Shown here in pieces: positions 61,594 to 64,000 of a stretch of DNA of 64,000 nucleotides (positions are counted from its first letter, which is position 1; every line of letters begins with the position of its first letter). Position numbers and translations under genes: made by a program. The notes under the pieces were generated by a model that did no database searches, was not told the DNA's origin, and saw nothing but the letters and a program-made list of their open reading frames with translations. The stretch comes from Pyrenophora tritici-repentis (Eukaryota; Ascomycota; Dothideomycetes; Pleosporales; Pleosporaceae), in NCBI RefSeq assembly GCF_003171515.1, contig NC_089397.1, positions 1,550,001 through 1,614,000 of the forward strand, in the 5' to 3' direction.

Positions 61594-62947
61594 TTACGGC
61601 CACCAGTTCATCCTCTTGTAACTCTCAATGACCTCTTCGACTTTCTCCTTGGTTATCCTCTCAATGTTGTATCTGTTTGCGGATTAGTATTTTGTCAATT
61701 ATACCGAATCTCCTCTACTTACTTGAATCCCGTCTCGCGTTCAAAGGCGCTTCCGTCCATACTGAGGTCTGCATCCTTAATGAGTTCCTTCTCCATGTAC
61801 GGGGTAAGTGGTGTAGATTGGCTGATGCCAGCCTTCTGCTGCAGTTCCGCCCATGGGTCCAGAGTCTCGTCGTTGACGTCGTCGACTACGTGATCAAGGT
61901 TGAGTCTTGCAAAAGCGGAGATGAGGGTACCGTGGAAGCCCGTCTCCATCTTGAATATCTCGCCAATGATCTGGGCTGTCTGTTTTTGTGCTGGGACCGT
62001 GTTAGTGTCAAGCGCCGAGAAGAAACCGATGAATGTAATGACGTACCAGTGTTGCCATGATCCACAATGTTGAAGACAGGTGCCGGCCGGCGACCAGGAG
62101 TACCCTTGGCATACCACTCCGCGCCGTGCCAAAGTGCCCGTGTAGAATCTTCAACATGTACCAAGTTTGTGCGCAAGTCCTCCTTCCATAGGAAACGCAT
62201 TTCCTTGCCCTTGCTCTGGTAGACGCGGGCCATGCATAACGCTGTGCTCAGAAACTTGCTCGTATAAGGACCGTAGACATGTGCAAACCTCAGCACCATC
62301 AGGTTCAGACCGTCAATCTTGGCCAGATCTTCCTCGGCCTTGAGCTTCCATTTTGCCAGATTGGACCACGGCTTCGTCTTGTCCGTCTCTTTGCGGGGTG
62401 TGCTATCGGGCTTGTAAACCATGCCGGTGCTCAGCTCGACAAAGACTTTGACTTTGCGTTTCGCAGCCTCTCGGCCGAGAGCCATGGAGAGGCCGTAGGA
62501 GCGGAGTTCGTAGACCTTTTCCTCTTGGGAGAAGCGCGTCTCGCCGCCGCAGTTGAAGACATAGTCAAACTGTGCGCCGCCTTCACGATCGAATATCCGC
62601 GGAAGGGATTCTATGGGTGGAAATTAGCGTCGAATTGGTGGTTGTAGTCATGCGTTGAGAACGCACTCTCTTGCGCGGCATCGGCCTGGATGAAGCGCTC
62701 TCTTGAACATGCTTCCTTGAATTCTGGGGCGAGCCATGCAAGCTCTGGCAGATGCTTGTCGACAATGCGTATTTCGGAAGCGAGCTTGTTGTCGTAAATG
62801 TACTTTGTCAGGTGGCGTCCAGTATAGCCTAATGCGCACAATCAGTACTGCAGTCGCGTCTTGCGGGATGGTGGGAGCCTCGTTACCCAATCCGCCTATT
62901 ATGAGCACCGCGGGCTTCTCTCCACCGTTGGCCTGTTCAGCGGCCAT
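61594..62947 (-). CDS. NAD(P)-dependent epimerase/dehydratase-like protein (extended SDR)
   Basis: Five exons (62947-62887, 62828-62667, 62610-62047, 61990-61723, 61672-61594) give 377 residues. The Rossmann dinucleotide loop is assembled across the first splice: AVLIIGGLGYTGRHLTKYIY, followed by IRIVDKHLP. FDYVFNCGGETRFSQEE is the SDR N-A-A-G-like strand. The active-site region has VELSTGMVYK and later LRFAHVYGPYTSKF; a YxxxK pair is not clean, which is common in this atypical subgroup. LRTNLVHVEDSTRALWHGAE and PVFNIVDHGNT are typical of NAD epimerase folds. The last exon ends MNWWP. Substrate unknown; similar proteins occur throughout fungi as NAD-dependent epimerase/dehydratase. Confidence 0.9.
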
Positions 62948-64000
62948 TGTGTTTGGCGTCGCACAAGTTTCTTCCGATCTACGTCTCTTGTTTGCGCAAG
63001 AAGGTCGCTAAGGGGGGTAACAACGGCGCAGTGGGCGGATGGTGTCTTGTAATGCCAAATTCGGGGGTGGAGTCTGAGCGTTGCGGAAGGCGCTCAATGC
63101 TCAGCGCTCAGACCTTGGTTCGCGAGAAAGGTACGGACGGATGACGGTATATGTCGGAGACTCTCGGTGAGAGTGTTCGCGGGAGGGCGAGCGAGCGAGT
63201 GTGCGTGCGTGGGTGCGATTGGGGTCAGAGAGGGTGCAGGGCGCGAAGAGGACTCTGGGATGCTCAAAGTAGGATACCGCGGCACGGGCAACGATGTCAT
63301 ATAGCTCAGGCCCAATGTGTGCGATTCATTGACCCGCAGGAGGGGGGGTAGGTCAGGCCGATATTTCTATGTGCAGCATACGCAAAGATGGTGCAGATTT
63401 GTGCTCACACGTCTATCATTATGAGGATTTTCCTACTTGCAGCTTGCAAAAACAAACATGGCCGCAGCAGCTCTGGTTGGGCACTTCCGGCTTACCCTCT
63501 CACACCGTCACAGTCCGCTCCGTAAGTCGACCGAGAATGTTATGCATTCGTCTACGAGTCCAATGTAGCCAGACCCCAGCCCTTTCTTCTCGCGATACCC
63601 TGCAGAGGTCAGGTGCGGGCACAGGCCCGTCTGCTTGGCTCCATCACACCATCTTCAACTTATGACGTTGCTGTTCCCTCCAACATGTAGCGGTTGTCGC
63701 GGGAGATGGACCATGGGACGCGGGCAGTCGACGACGGCGCGCTCCCGCAGTGCTGGACCTGGCCTCGACCTCTTAGACTTGGGTCATGACAGCCCAAAGT
63801 GGGGTGGCCTTCAGGGGAAGCCAATCCGTCCTCCACACATAGCCTCTGCCTACCCGTAATAACAAACACTGCAGTTGAGCGGCTTCGTTGGGCTGAGTCC
63901 GACATGTGGTCACTGGCGGGCGCTGACTATCGTCATCTATCAACGGCCGATAACCGACCTGACCAAAAGCAATCAAGTGCGGAGTCGCCGCGCTGAGCTT
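62948..64000. other. Upstream region of the SDR gene and window end, no gene seen
   Basis: About 1.05 kb. A GA/GT-rich low-complexity stretch lies at about 63170-63250 (GAGCGAGCGAGTGTGCGTGCG). Open frames after 63369 show no family features. Confidence 0.4.

Overview
The window is nuclear DNA of a filamentous ascomycete. The gene set (FAN1, ATG14, MDE1, a DUF3602 protein, a rhodopsin-domain membrane protein), GT-AG introns of about 47-76 nt, roughly balanced base composition and lineage-type repeats point to Dothideomycetes, most likely Pleosporales. The order-level placement is inference; no marker sequence was compared.

Layout. 1-1.95 kb: a decayed pogo/Fot1-type DNA transposon. 2.8-5.3 kb: three tandem members of a small fungal family with an N-terminal LPxEIRxxIY motif. 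5.7-17.7 kb: a dense housekeeping block with a GNAT acetyltransferase, ribosomal protein P0, TRM82, thioredoxin reductase, a conserved coiled-coil protein, ATG14 and cystathionine gamma-lyase. 17.7-24.2 kb: gene-poor DNA holding a degenerate tandem array (18.4-20.6 kb) and at most two doubtful short ORFs. 24.2-26.2 kb: a disordered repeat protein with a frame problem. 27.8-29.3 kb: a rhodopsin-domain membrane protein whose last codons were replaced by a hAT-type MITE.

29.4-38.6 kb is a repeat island. It contains a young Ty3/gypsy chromodomain element (identical LTRs, TSD GTAAC), an inverted solo LTR of the same family (TSD ACCGC), a solo LTR of a second family (TSD CAGTT), a second identical MITE (TSD CTGTTGAC), and a decayed minisatellite of about 85 bp in which the right-hand copies sit. 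38.8-41.4 kb: FAN1 nuclease. 41.5-43.3 kb: two more members of the LPxEIRxxIY family, each broken by one in-frame TAG. 43.5-50 kb: a serine hydrolase, MDE1 (methionine salvage), a DUF3602 protein and a DUF1295 membrane protein. 50.4-53.2 kb: a secreted Ala/Ser/Pro-rich repeat protein. 53.5-63 kb: RPP1 (RNase P/MRP), casein kinase II alpha, valyl-tRNA synthetase with two in-frame starts, and an extended SDR.

Genes do not form operons. Several are divergent pairs with compact shared promoters (P0/TRM82, coiled-coil protein/ATG14, RPP1/CKA1). Translation and RNA processing recur (P0, TRM82, RPP1, VAS1), and two genes touch sulfur amino acids (CYS3, MDE1). I found no biosynthetic cluster, CRISPR, rRNA or functional tRNA gene. 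The most interesting material is in the repeats: a LTR with a tRNA-like part, a Ty3 element whose four reading-frame changes are all -1, a MITE that rewrites a protein C-terminus, and the TTTTAG-rich array at 18.4-20.6 kb. Splice sites were placed by eye from reading frame and consensus; lengths quoted are from that reading.
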